A stretch of 64,000 nt of DNA from positions 1-64,000 of the forward strand of contig NZ_JAOTQN010000004.1 in the NCBI RefSeq assembly GCF_025641885.1, read 5' to 3'. Of the stretch, positions 36,666 to 45,252 are shown in pieces. Origin of the DNA: Pyrobaculum sp. 3827-6 (lineage in GTDB: Archaea > Thermoproteota > Thermoprotei > Thermoproteales > Thermoproteaceae). The translations under genes and the position numbers were made by a program. The stretch's first letter is position 1, and every line of letters starts with the position of its first letter. The notes under the pieces are model-generated. The model was not told the DNA's origin and did no database searches. It was given only the letters and a program-made list of their open reading frames with translations.

Positions 36666-37874
36666 CTAAAGCCTGTGCCTCCCGGCGGCGTAGGCTATGG
36701 CCATTAGGTAGCGCCTCAGCTGGTGGGTTATTAGGAAGTTTCTCCTTACGTGTTCCCTGCCGGCGTTTCCCATTTCCTCTCTTACCTTCTTCTCACGTAT
36801 GAGGTAAGTCGTGTAGTGGGCCGCCGTCTTTGGGGAGGTGGCTAGGAAGCCCGTCACGCCGTGGATCACCTGTATCTTGATCCCGCCGGCTCTGCCCCCG
36901 ACTACGGGTTTGCGCTTCCAAAGCGCCTCAGACACCGTGAGGCCGAAGCCCTCTCTTATGGACTTCTGCATCACCACGGTGGCGGCGCGCTGGAAGGCGT
37001 TGACCTCCACATGGCTGTCGGGCGGGAGCATTAGTAGATGTATGTCGCGGTCGCCGCCCGCCGCCTTCACAGCCTCGTTGTACACCGCCTCGCCCTCGGG
37101 GTCGTCGTGGGCGGGGCTGCCGAGGTACACCAGCTGTAGATCCGGCACATGTCTTTTAGCCAGTCTGTAGGCCTCAACCACGCCTAGCGGGTCCTTGGCG
37201 CGGTCGAAGCGGGACACCTGGAGCAACAACGGCCTTTCGGAGTCCACGTCGAATTTACGCACTATCCTCTCCACCGCCGTCTGGGGTAGCTCCATGTTTT
37301 TTGGGCTGAGGGGGTCTATGGATGGGGGTATGAGGAGCTGGGGTATGTCCAGGTCGTCGCGGGCGAAGTCGGGTATGTGGAAGATGGCTAGGTTGTACTG
37401 CGAGACGTAGCGCCTTAGGTAGCTCCACACGTGGGGGTCCGGGGTGGAGAGATCTATATGGCAACGCCATATCCAGAGCCCCTTCTTCCGGTACTTCACG
37501 AGGCCAGCTGGCTGTGGGTCGTGGATGAAGACCACGTCGTAGTCTAGGTCTAGCTCGTTGGCGTTTATCTCCTGCCACTTTTCATATATGGTGTAGTAGT
37601 GCTCCGGCACTGCCGAGGTGATCCCCTGGAGGGCGTTGTGGAAGGTCTTCGTCACGGTGAAGAACTCCTGGTCTCCCCTTATCACCTTCCAGTCGGCTCT
37701 CAGCCCCAGCTCTCTCATCAGGGGTATGAGTCTGTTTAGTATCTCGGCCACTCCCCCGCCCGCGGCGGTTGAGTTGACGTGGAGTATAGACAGGTCTTCA
37801 AGCCTCTGGGCCAGCTTCACAATGGCGTCGATTTCATCTTCTCCGACGAACTGGGAGTATTTTTCAAGCATCAT
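36666..37874 (-). CDS. treT: Trehalose glycosyltransferring synthase TreT
   Basis: A GT4 enzyme of about 402 residues: HVNSTAAGGGVAEILNRLIP at the N-terminus, HIDLSTPD and FHIPDFARDDL, QVSRFDRAKDPLGVVEAY, and the EX7E motif IREGFGLTVSEALWKRKPV. TreT makes trehalose from NDP-glucose and glucose, reversibly. The start is ATG 37874 or 37871, overlapping the DUF5752 stop and preceded by GAGGT, a rare clear Shine-Dalgarno-like site here; the longer open frame upstream overlaps that gene. Confidence 0.9.
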   Translation of the reverse strand: MMLEKYSQFVGEDEIDAIVKLAQRLEDLSILHVNSTAAGGGVAEILNRLIPLMRELGLRADWKVIRGDQEFFTVTKTFHNALQGITSAVPEHYYTIYEKWQEINANELDLDYDVVFIHDPQPAGLVKYRKKGLWIWRCHIDLSTPDPHVWSYLRRYVSQYNLAIFHIPDFARDDLDIPQLLIPPSIDPLSPKNMELPQTAVERIVRKFDVDSERPLLLQVSRFDRAKDPLGVVEAYRLAKRHVPDLQLVYLGSPAHDDPEGEAVYNEAVKAAGGDRDIHLLMLPPDSHVEVNAFQRAATVVMQKSIREGFGLTVSEALWKRKPVVGGRAGGIKIQVIHGVTGFLATSPKTAAHYTTYLIREKKVREEMGNAGREHVRRNFLITHQLRRYLMAIAYAAGRHRL

Positions 37875-38536
37875 AGGAGGTACCTCTTGAGGGTCTTCAG
37901 TATGTCGCCTCTTAGGGACTCCTCGCTGTTGTACATCAGCGGATCTATGCGGGACAGAGCCTCGGCCACTTCGGAAAGGCCGAAGTTTTTCTCTAGCCAT
38001 GTGGAGAAGTCGTTGCGGCCCGTGCCCTCCAGAACTCTCCTAGTGACGAAGTGGTACACGATGGACTCCCCCGGCACCACCTCGACGAGGTCTAGAAAGT
38101 CGGCGAGGGTGTGCGCCACGTAGCTAGTCTCCACCACTACGGGCTCCATGGCCACGAATACAAATTCCGACTTGCCGGCTCTGTCGTCTGCGTGCGGCTC
38201 CAGCACTGCTACGAGCTCCTTCCTAATGTCTTCGATCGTCGCAGGTTCTGCGCCGGATATGTCTGACAAGGCGGCGGCCAGCTCCTCGTCGCCAACCTCT
38301 TCGCCTACCCAGTGGGCGAAGTCGTTGGTGTACCTCGGGGGGATGAGGTGCTTCGACCTGATGGTGTGGAATAGGTGGTGGAAAAGGGTGTTGGCGTCGG
38401 CGTCCTTAATCCCCTGGAGAAGCTGGCGCAGGGTCCTCGCCCTCATCTTGCTGTAGAGAGAAATGTAGTAAGCCGTGTAGAATTTAAACGGAGCTCCCCT
38501 CCCCCTTGTATCCAGCGCCTTTGCTCCCAAGCCCAC
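37871..38536 (-). CDS. DUF5752 family protein
   Basis: A 221-residue protein with the conserved start FKFYTAYYISLYSK and LFHHLFHTIRSKHLIPP, then DFAHWVGEEVGDEELA. DUF5752 genes are commonly next to treT or other GT4 genes; the function is unknown. The GTG at 38536 lies about 22 nt after TATAAATTA. The gene overlaps treT by 4 nt (a regulator or partner role is inferred only). Confidence 0.75.
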   Translation of the reverse strand: MGLGAKALDTRGRGAPFKFYTAYYISLYSKMRARTLRQLLQGIKDADANTLFHHLFHTIRSKHLIPPRYTNDFAHWVGEEVGDEELAAALSDISGAEPATIEDIRKELVAVLEPHADDRAGKSEFVFVAMEPVVVETSYVAHTLADFLDLVEVVPGESIVYHFVTRRVLEGTGRNDFSTWLEKNFGLSEVAEALSRIDPLMYNSEESLRGDILKTLKRYLL

Positions 38537-38556
38537 GTCTTTGCACAGCCGCTAAT

Positions 38557-38784
38557 TTATACTTTACCCCCCTTAGTGAATAGGGTGAGGGGGAGTGACT
38601 TCACCTCGCTCCTCCGCGGGGCGAAGCTGTAGCACTCGTGGCCGGTGTAGGGGGATATGGCAACCGCCAACTGCCTCTTAACGACGCCGTGTCTGTATCG
38701 TATCTCCACCTCCACCACTCTATAAGAGGTGGAGTAGAAGCCCCTGCCCGCGGCGATGTCGTAAAAACGAAGTGCTCTCCTCAT
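38557..38784 (-). CDS. Conserved-looking small protein of unknown function
   Basis: 75 residues from ATG 38784, basic, with a likely beta structure (YRVVEVEIRYRHGVVKRQLAVA). A GTTATATCC box about 25 nt upstream favours this ATG over 38793. It lies 20 nt upstream of the DUF5752 gene, whose TATA box sits inside this gene's tail. I do not recognise it. Confidence 0.5.
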   Translation of the reverse strand: MRRALRFYDIAAGRGFYSTSYRVVEVEIRYRHGVVKRQLAVAISPYTGHECYSFAPRRSEVKSLPLTLFTKGGKV

Positions 38785-38911
38785 TGTAAACACCTCACAG
38801 GCTGGATATAACCCAAATAGCTACAATATCCCCACAGGTACGTAGCTAACGACGGCCCGGGAGCGTCGGCCCAGGGGATCAGGTTTAAATTCTATGTCTC
38901 CAAGCGGCGCC

Positions 38912-39916
38912 ATGGCTAGCACGAGGGGGGTGTGGCTGGCGGCTGTGGGCAAGGTGGTGGGAGTCGTAGTCACAAGCTTCGCTATTTACTACTCGATTAA
39001 GTTTGCAGACTACCTGCTTCACCTGGGTATCACCCCTGACGTGTACGGCGTGCTGATAGCATTTATTGCCTCTGCGGCGGGCATCGTGATTTCAAACATC
39101 TTGGGCAACGCCGTGATTCTGCATCTTAAACCTGCACTCAAGGAGAGGGCGTTTTCCGTGGGCAACGTCATAAAGATCATCGGCTTCATGTTTTCGATAC
39201 TGGTGGCTTTTACGCTGGGGAAAATTGGAGCTGAGGCGGCATTGCTGGGCGGCACCGTAACGGGCCTCGTGCTGGGTTTAGCCCTACAGCCGGTGCTCAG
39301 CAACCTCTTCGCCGGGTTGGTGATTCTAGCCACTAGATTCGTCACAATTGGCGACGTGGTTAGAATAACGTCGACAGGGATCCCCTATCAGCTAGCCGTA
39401 CTGCCCCCCTACAAGTACTTCTCACCGGACTACGTAGTGCCGGGCTACAAAGGCCGCGTCGTGGAGATTGGGCTGTTTTATACAACCGTCATTTTAGACA
39501 CAGGCTACGAGCTGAAAATCCCCAACTCCATACTGCTGAACTCAGGCGTGGTGGACTACACGCCGCAGTGGAGCGAGAAGAGCACCGTCATGGTGAGGAT
39601 TGAGCTACCGCTCTCTGTAATAAACTTCGACGCAGTGGAGAGGGAGGTGAGGGAGGCTCTCGCGGAGTTTAACATCGTCGCTGTGGACTTCACAGAGCAG
39701 AGCGATAAAGACCACGTAATTCTGAGAATAAAGCTGGAGGTGCCCAGCGGCGCCGACTGGCGTGACTTAAAGAGCCGAGCTCTGAAGAAACTGCTGGAGT
39801 ACCGGGAGAGGAAGATTAGGGAGAACTACTACAGATACCTCTGCCTCACCCGCGCCGTCCTCTGCGACCGCTATGCAGAACAGCTGGCTAGGGAGGGGCC
39901 CCGCGCCTCTTCTTAG
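38912..39916 (+). CDS. MscS-family mechanosensitive channel
   Basis: A protein of about 334 residues with four N-terminal helices and the MscS pore helix region (ALLGGTVTGLVLGLALQPVL), then the FAGLVILATRFVTIGDVVRI beta domain and a mixed C-terminal domain. It opens under membrane tension. The ATG at 38912 is preferred to 38894 from a TTTAAATTC box about 27 nt upstream. It overlaps nreA by 4 nt convergently. Confidence 0.87.
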   Translation: MASTRGVWLAAVGKVVGVVVTSFAIYYSIKFADYLLHLGITPDVYGVLIAFIASAAGIVISNILGNAVILHLKPALKERAFSVGNVIKIIGFMFSILVAFTLGKIGAEAALLGGTVTGLVLGLALQPVLSNLFAGLVILATRFVTIGDVVRITSTGIPYQLAVLPPYKYFSPDYVVPGYKGRVVEIGLFYTTVILDTGYELKIPNSILLNSGVVDYTPQWSEKSTVMVRIELPLSVINFDAVEREVREALAEFNIVAVDFTEQSDKDHVILRIKLEVPSGADWRDLKSRALKKLLEYRERKIRENYYRYLCLTRAVLCDRYAEQLAREGPRASS

Positions 39917-41115
39917 GCGACGCGGCTCCTCAATAGGTGGACTAGGCGGGACTTGGCGAGCCACCTTTCCACCGGGATTTTCAGTAGGTAGGAGGCGGCC
40001 TCTAGGGCGTCCTCCAAAGTGTCGAACCGGGCGGGGGGCTCTCTAAACATCGCCCTGACGTTTTCCCGCACCCACCAGACACCGACGGGCAGTGTGAAGC
40101 CGGTGTAGACCTCGCGCCAGAGCACCGCCGCCGCCTGCCTCTTCATGCGGAGCAGAGCCTCGGCCACGGCTAGGCGGGCCGCGTAGTAGCACCCGCCGAT
40201 CTCCGGGTAGTCCCTCCTGCCGCCGTACAGCTCGTAGTCCACCTCTACCTCGACCCCCTCGCCGGGGTTCCACACGGTGTGCGGCTCGAAGGCCTCCCCC
40301 CACTCATACGCCCACCTAGAGGGGGCCAGTATCGCAATAAACAGATTGCCAACAGTCCTCCTCGCGTACAGGTAGTAGCCGTCTACCTCCGGCATTTCCT
40401 TGACCCTTTCAAGCAGGTGGTCAGACACTATCTTGTCCACTGCGGTGATGGCCCACCGGGTTGGGACGAGGCGGCGCCGGCGGCCTAGGGCCCCGGCGCT
40501 GAGGACGCGGGCTATGTAGCTCACGTCGAGGCCGGCCTCGTAGAGCTCCACCACGGCCTCTCTAGCCTTTACTTCTCTGTCGCCGTAGAGCTCCTCAGCC
40601 TTCCTAGGCAACTTCGGCTCGGTGGTGAAGCGAATGCTTTTAGCCGGCGCAGCTGGCCCCATGGGCGGCGCGTATTCGCTGAGGTACGCCCCCCTTGGCT
40701 CCCTGGCGAACTCCACCTCTGCGTCCACCGGCCTCTGGGAGAGGACGGCTAGCTGTATCTCCTGAAGCGCCCGGGGCGGGTTAGCGGCGTCTTCCACCCT
40801 TAGGTGGAGGGAAGCGCGGTATAGGGAGAGGCGCATCGCCACGAACCGCTCCAAGGGGAGGCCCAGCCACCTGGCCGGATCTTCGTAGATAGTCGTGTCG
40901 CCCAGCTCAGGAGGCGCGGCGGGGTATACCCTCACCTTGGGGTAGCCCACCCGGCCGACAAATAGAGACGGGGGGCTGGCCCCCCTCAGCTCCCTCACAG
41001 CCCCCAACCTGTGGGGCGCCGACAGCCGGCGGGCGAGGAGGGGGCAGTAGGCGAGCCCGCAGAGGTACCTACCGCCCCGGCACCTGACGCAGAGCTCAGG
41101 CCTCAGCCTATCCAC
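39913..41115 (-). CDS. nreA: Archaeal DNA repair protein NreA-like
   Basis: About 400 residues: an N-terminal zinc-finger-like CVRCRGGRYLCGLAYCP and the Nre core with VGYPKVRVYPAAPPELGDTT and VPTRWAITAVDKIVSDHL. Nre proteins act in archaeal repair of crosslinks, often with PCNA; the end (LLRSRVA) shows no obvious PIP motif. The GTG at 41115 overlaps the lysE end by 13 nt; the open frame upstream lies wholly inside lysE. Confidence 0.87.
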   Translation of the reverse strand: MDRLRPELCVRCRGGRYLCGLAYCPLLARRLSAPHRLGAVRELRGASPPSLFVGRVGYPKVRVYPAAPPELGDTTIYEDPARWLGLPLERFVAMRLSLYRASLHLRVEDAANPPRALQEIQLAVLSQRPVDAEVEFAREPRGAYLSEYAPPMGPAAPAKSIRFTTEPKLPRKAEELYGDREVKAREAVVELYEAGLDVSYIARVLSAGALGRRRRLVPTRWAITAVDKIVSDHLLERVKEMPEVDGYYLYARRTVGNLFIAILAPSRWAYEWGEAFEPHTVWNPGEGVEVEVDYELYGGRRDYPEIGGCYYAARLAVAEALLRMKRQAAAVLWREVYTGFTLPVGVWWVRENVRAMFREPPARFDTLEDALEAASYLLKIPVERWLAKSRLVHLLRSRVA

Positions 41116-41714
41116 GGTAGCTGTACGCCCGCGGCCTTTATTAGGAAGTAGACGCCGAAAAATAGGAGCGTCGCCACTGAGAAGATTTTTATAGCTAGCC
41201 ACGTCGCCCTGCTACTGAGCTCCCAGCCAGCCCTCACGGCGGCTGGGAAGGTGGTTATCCACGTTAGTATGGCCGTGAACAGGCCGGCGGCCCACTCCAC
41301 GCCGAACTGCGCAATGGAGCTGAGCCCCGCCGTGAGCCACCACCCCACCTGGTACGGATTTATGAGGCCCAGGAAGACGCCCAGGAGGTACCCCCTCGCC
41401 GGGGAGCCGCCTCCTCCCTCTCCCCTCCCGGGAGGTCTGGATTCGAATATCTTGTAGGCTAGGTATAGAAAGAAGGCGCCGCCCGCCGTGTAGAACGGCG
41501 TGAAGTACTCCGCCCCCAGCGCCTTTAGCCTGGAGTAGAGGGCGAGGGTAAGCACCATTAGTAGAAAGTCGGCGCTCATGGCCCCCGCTCCCACCGCGAA
41601 GCCGTGTCTAAAGCTCCTCAGCGACCACGCCGCGATCAGCGCGTTCATGGGGCCGGGGGGCACGGCGAGGCTGTAGCCGAGCATCAGACCAGAGATCAGC
41701 GAGCCGAAGCCCAT
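41103..41714 (-). CDS. LysE-family translocator
   Basis: A 203-residue six-helix protein beginning LMLGYSLAVPPGPMNALIAA, the LysE/RhtB signature, with GAFFLYLAYKIFES and GVFLGLINPYQVGWWL. It probably exports amino acids or similar. The ATG has a TATATAAAT box about 25 nt upstream. The 180 nt upstream are GC-rich and show no gene. Confidence 0.85.
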   Translation of the reverse strand: MGFGSLISGLMLGYSLAVPPGPMNALIAAWSLRSFRHGFAVGAGAMSADFLLMVLTLALYSRLKALGAEYFTPFYTAGGAFFLYLAYKIFESRPPGRGEGGGGSPARGYLLGVFLGLINPYQVGWWLTAGLSSIAQFGVEWAAGLFTAILTWITTFPAAVRAGWELSSRATWLAIKIFSVATLLFFGVYFLIKAAGVQLPWIG

Positions 41715-41896
41715 GTCGTGTATTTACAGGAAGATTTATATAATGTTGCCATCCGCGGCGCCGCCCGAAGACCGCGGCCGCGGGGATCCACCGGCGGTAC
41801 GCCCTCCTTATTGGCTTGACTTAGACGTCTAGTGCCATGGGCCGAGGTACACGTTGTGTGGACCCGGCGGATGCTGGGGGTCTCGCCCGGAGCTGG

Positions 41897-42967
41897 CTAT
41901 GGAATTACCTCGGTTGAGTCGAGCAGGGGATCGTAATCGAGGTCCTCCCTTCGGATGACTCCCGCCTTCATGAGCTCGGCGAGGCGCGGCGCGGCGGCTC
42001 TCAGCGTCTCGATGGTTTTTATTGTCACTCTGCAGACGGCGTCGAAGCCCTCCTCTCCCCAGTAGTCCTCGTAGTGCGTGTATAGACAGCGGCCCCCGCA
42101 GACGCCCCGGTACTCACATGTGAGACACCTATCCCTCAGCCTGGCGCCGTTGGTTATGCCGATTTTGATATGCCCCGCCGTGGCCCACTTCTCCGACACG
42201 GCTATGGGGCAGTGGAGCACCCTCCCGTCGGTGTTTATGGCAAAGGAGTACTTCCCCGCGCCGCACGGCACCCAGTCGTAGGGCCGCACCAGCAGAGCCC
42301 GGTAGATGCCCAGCAGGGGGATGACCCCCAGGACCTTGCCCCGCTCAGCCTCGGTGACGAACCAATCCCTCAGCCTAGCCACGTCTGGGAGGTAGCTGGA
42401 CTCGGCCCACTCTAGAAACTCCCGAGGCCCCCACTCGTCCGTCCATAGCACGTTCAGTTGCCAGTGCACCGCGTCGAATCCCAGCCCCAGGAGGTGCGCC
42501 ACGTCGCGGAGGAGGCTAGACCGCCGCGACACAGCCATCCTGGCGATTATTTTGCACCCACAGCCGACCTCCCCCCTCAGCCACCTCAACGCCTCCACCA
42601 CCCTCTTGTAGACGCCGGGGCCTCTGTAGAAGTCCGTCACCTCCGGCGGCCCATCGATGGAGAGAAGAACCGTCGACATCCTCCGCCAGTACTCAGGAGG
42701 CAGATTTCTGACAAGGGTGCCGTTTGTCTGAATCCCAAACCTCGCCCCCGGCAGAGCCTCCATTACCTCCACGACGTAGCGGGGGTTTAGGAGAGGCTCT
42801 CCCCCGTAGAAAAACACCACGGGGGCCGGGTCCCTCTGCGCTATGAAGCGCGCCACCTCCCGGGGCTCTACCTGCGGCCTCCACGGCGAGTGCCGGGGGT
42901 TGAACGACCCGCCGCAGTACCTACAGCTGAGGTTACACGCGCCGGTAGTCAGCAGAAACCACAGCAC
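41897..42967 (-). CDS. Radical SAM/SPASM protein (AF1577-like, possible peptide modifier)
   Basis: A 356-residue protein with the radical SAM motif CNLSCRYC at about residue 11 and FFYGGEPLLNP, and a SPASM region with CGAGKYSFAINTDGRVLHCP, CLTCEYRGVCGGRC and a final C in AVC. It resembles the AF1577-type putative peptide-modifying enzymes (TIGR04084). No convincing precursor peptide is adjacent. The GTG start has TTTAAATAAG about 25 nt upstream. Confidence 0.8.
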   Translation of the reverse strand: MLWFLLTTGACNLSCRYCGGSFNPRHSPWRPQVEPREVARFIAQRDPAPVVFFYGGEPLLNPRYVVEVMEALPGARFGIQTNGTLVRNLPPEYWRRMSTVLLSIDGPPEVTDFYRGPGVYKRVVEALRWLRGEVGCGCKIIARMAVSRRSSLLRDVAHLLGLGFDAVHWQLNVLWTDEWGPREFLEWAESSYLPDVARLRDWFVTEAERGKVLGVIPLLGIYRALLVRPYDWVPCGAGKYSFAINTDGRVLHCPIAVSEKWATAGHIKIGITNGARLRDRCLTCEYRGVCGGRCLYTHYEDYWGEEGFDAVCRVTIKTIETLRAAAPRLAELMKAGVIRREDLDYDPLLDSTEVIP

Positions 42968-43070
42968 AGCACCTCACCGACTGCCTTATTTAAACACTGT
43001 CGGAAATCCGCCATCTCCTCACCAATCAGAGGCTCAGACACACCCCACCCAAGGAGCCCAGAGCCCGGGT

Positions 43071-43101
43071 TTAAAAAATAAACCCCGGCTATCCGCCGGG
43101 G
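43071..43101 (-). terminator. Intrinsic-like terminator after the coiled-coil gene
   Basis: On the minus strand, 12 nt after the stop codon, CCCCGGC-GGATA-GCCGGGG forms a perfect 7-bp stem with a 5-nt loop. TTTATTTTTTAA follows. Such a GC stem and T tract fits a termination signal; archaea mainly need only the T tract. Confidence 0.5.
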
Positions 43102-43112
43102 GCCGGGGGGAT

Positions 43113-44324
43113 TTATTCAACCGTCGCCGGCCACTTGACTAGCACCTCTCTGGGGGCCTGTGGCTCTGGGCTCACCACCACCGCCGCCTTCACGGCGCCT
43201 GGCGGCGCCTGCGCCGTAGCTGGCGGAGGCGGCGGGGCGGCGTATCTCTTGCGGGTTAGGAACAGGGCAATTACGAAGAGGAGGGCTATGCCCAGAGCAG
43301 TGGCGGTGTTGATAGCCCATGTGAAGCCCGTGTTTAGCTCGCTGTACCTGCTCTCAAGCATCCTGTTCTGTTGCTGGAGCGCCTGGTATGACTTGGTGAG
43401 CTCGTCGTAGCGTCCGCTCAGCTCGCTGTACCTAGCCGAGAGGCTGTAGTAGGTCTCTCTGAGCTGTTGCTCAGCCTTTGTGAGCTCGTCGTATCTCTTC
43501 TGCAACTCGGCGAGCCTCGTCTGGAGCTCGGCTATCGTCCTCTGCGCCTCTGTGTACTGCCCTGAGAGCTTGTCGTAAGACGCCTTGAGGTCGGCCAGTT
43601 GTTTCTGAGCGTCGGCGAGTTGCGCCTCAAGCGAGGCCTTGGCCTGGCTGACTGCGTTCAGCTGTGCCTGGGTCTGCTCCAGCTGGGCCCGCAGGGCGTC
43701 TCGCTCCGCCCTCACCTGGGCCAGGGCCGCCGCCAGCCTGTCGTTGTCTAGCCTAGCCGCCGAGAGCAGGGCGGAGAGGTTGGCCACCTGGGCGTCCCTC
43801 TTCTTAAGCAGGTCCTGGACCTCGGCTATCTTCTGCTTCAGCTGGTCGATCTGCGCGCTGAGCTCCTTAACCTTCTGCTCAAGCGAAGCCGCGTAGCTGG
43901 CCAAGTCGTCGTAAGACATGGGTAGCACCCTCCCTATGTAGTAGTTGTAGGACACGGTGTAGTTGGAGAGGTATATCCAGATCTCCAGGAGTATGAGGGG
44001 GTCGACGGCCCTCCGGGGGCAGTAGTTGAAAGTCAGGGCTAGTTGCTTCATTTCCCCAGTCACGAGGCTGAAGCCGTCGAAGCTCCGCTTGTCGACCGTC
44101 GGCACGAGGTAGGGCTCTGTGTAGAACTTGGCCACCACCTCCACCTTATTTACCGTCACCGGCTGGAGGGCTTTTATCTGAATAGTGACGCCGTAGTCTT
44201 GGCAGAACACCCACTGGTCGGTGCGCGTCACCAGCACCTCCACGGGGGGCGACGTGAAGTGGTCGGTCAGCGTACCTGCGGCGGCTATCAACGCCAGCGC
44301 GACCACCGCTAGTACCCCTCTCAT
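43113..44324 (-). CDS. Secreted/membrane-anchored coiled-coil surface protein
   Basis: A 403-residue protein. It has a signal peptide (VLAVVALALIAAAGTL), a ~110-residue beta-rich domain with two cysteines (WVFCQDYG, TFNYCPRR) and a long heptad coiled coil from about 140 to 325 (for example LEQTQAQLNAVSQAKASLEA). One C-terminal helix (TATALGIALLFVIALFLT), then RKRY and a Pro/Ala-rich cytoplasmic tail follow. The layout resembles S-layer anchor proteins such as SlaB. ATG 44324 follows an AAATATATTT box; a terminator-like stem follows the stop. Confidence 0.7.
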   Translation of the reverse strand: MRGVLAVVALALIAAAGTLTDHFTSPPVEVLVTRTDQWVFCQDYGVTIQIKALQPVTVNKVEVVAKFYTEPYLVPTVDKRSFDGFSLVTGEMKQLALTFNYCPRRAVDPLILLEIWIYLSNYTVSYNYYIGRVLPMSYDDLASYAASLEQKVKELSAQIDQLKQKIAEVQDLLKKRDAQVANLSALLSAARLDNDRLAAALAQVRAERDALRAQLEQTQAQLNAVSQAKASLEAQLADAQKQLADLKASYDKLSGQYTEAQRTIAELQTRLAELQKRYDELTKAEQQLRETYYSLSARYSELSGRYDELTKSYQALQQQNRMLESRYSELNTGFTWAINTATALGIALLFVIALFLTRKRYAAPPPPPATAQAPPGAVKAAVVVSPEPQAPREVLVKWPATVE

Positions 44325-44373
44325 GAGTTAAAATAAACGTCGGAAATATATTTGTTTCCCGCCAAGGCGCGGC

Positions 44374-45252
44374 TCAAGTCGCCTTGGGCTTCGCCAGCAA
44401 CATCAACAACTGCACTAGGCCGATTGCGGCGCTGGGCCACAGCCACGGCAACAGCGTGTAGATGAAATGCGCCGCGGCCACGGAGAGGGCCGCCACGGAG
44501 ACCGAGGTAGGTATTATCCTGGCGATGCTCGTAGTGTACCTCGCGGCTATGGCGCCGGGCATAACCAAGAGAACGGCGGGCATTAGAGAGCCCAGGGTGT
44601 AGACGCTTGACGCCACCGCAAGGGACATGGAGATGAGGAATAGGTTATCCATGAGTCTGGGCCTCAGCCCGATGGCCTCGGCGAAGCTATCGTCGAGGGC
44701 AGCGTACAAATACCTCACGCCGTACAAAAGGGGGAACAGAGAGGCAAGTACGAGAAAGGGCGCCTGCGCCGCGACGTCGCCGAGGCCCACCAGTACGTAT
44801 TCGCCGGTTATTATGGCGATGGGGTCGACGGATGCTCCGTAGAACATCCGCACGGCGAATAGCAGGGCTATGGTTGCAGATATCTGCAGAGACATGACGA
44901 CCCCGGTGGCCACGTCCTCTCTGTATCCAAGCCTTCCCACCGCCAGCACCGCCAGGTTGAGAACAATGACGAACATCAGCACAAGCCCGTAGAAGGGCCA
45001 GGCCGACGCCGCGGTCTTCACGGCGGCGAGGACAAGCGCCGCGGCGAGGGCCGCCGTCAAGATGCTGTGCCCCTGGGCGTGGGCTAGGAACGTCATGCGT
45101 CTACTCAGCGCTAGGGGGCTGTGCATTGCGAGTACAAGCGACGTGGCCATGAGGGACACCAGCGGCCAGAACAGCAGGGGGGCCGCGAAGTAGGCGTGCC
45201 CCAGCGCCGCCAGCGCCGCCAGGGCCGCGGGGGCCTCAATGCGGATGCGCAT
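44374..45252 (-). CDS. ABC-3 family metal transporter permease (ZnuB-like)
   Basis: A 292-residue protein with about nine helices and the ABC-3 motifs AQGHSILTAALAA and GSLMPAVLLVMPGAIAARYT. It should pair with the ATPase encoded just upstream (17-nt overlap). Substrates of the family are Zn, Mn or Fe. No binding protein (ZnuA) gene is present in the window. Confidence 0.82.
   Translation of the reverse strand: MRIRIEAPAALAALAALGHAYFAAPLLFWPLVSLMATSLVLAMHSPLALSRRMTFLAHAQGHSILTAALAAALVLAAVKTAASAWPFYGLVLMFVIVLNLAVLAVGRLGYREDVATGVVMSLQISATIALLFAVRMFYGASVDPIAIITGEYVLVGLGDVAAQAPFLVLASLFPLLYGVRYLYAALDDSFAEAIGLRPRLMDNLFLISMSLAVASSVYTLGSLMPAVLLVMPGAIAARYTTSIARIIPTSVSVAALSVAAAHFIYTLLPWLWPSAAIGLVQLLMLLAKPKAT

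Noticed and set aside
41758-41815. A GC-rich, self-complementary stretch near GCGGCGCCGCC and CCGCGGCCGCGG as an attachment or origin site
   Set aside because: Short palindromes of this kind are expected in GC-rich sequence; no repeat family or integrase is nearby.
41836-41916. A 26-codon plus-strand frame (begins MGRGTRCVDPADAGG) as precursor peptide for the radical SAM enzyme
   Set aside because: It is antisense to the enzyme's end, has no TATA-like box and only one Cys; no support beyond proximity.
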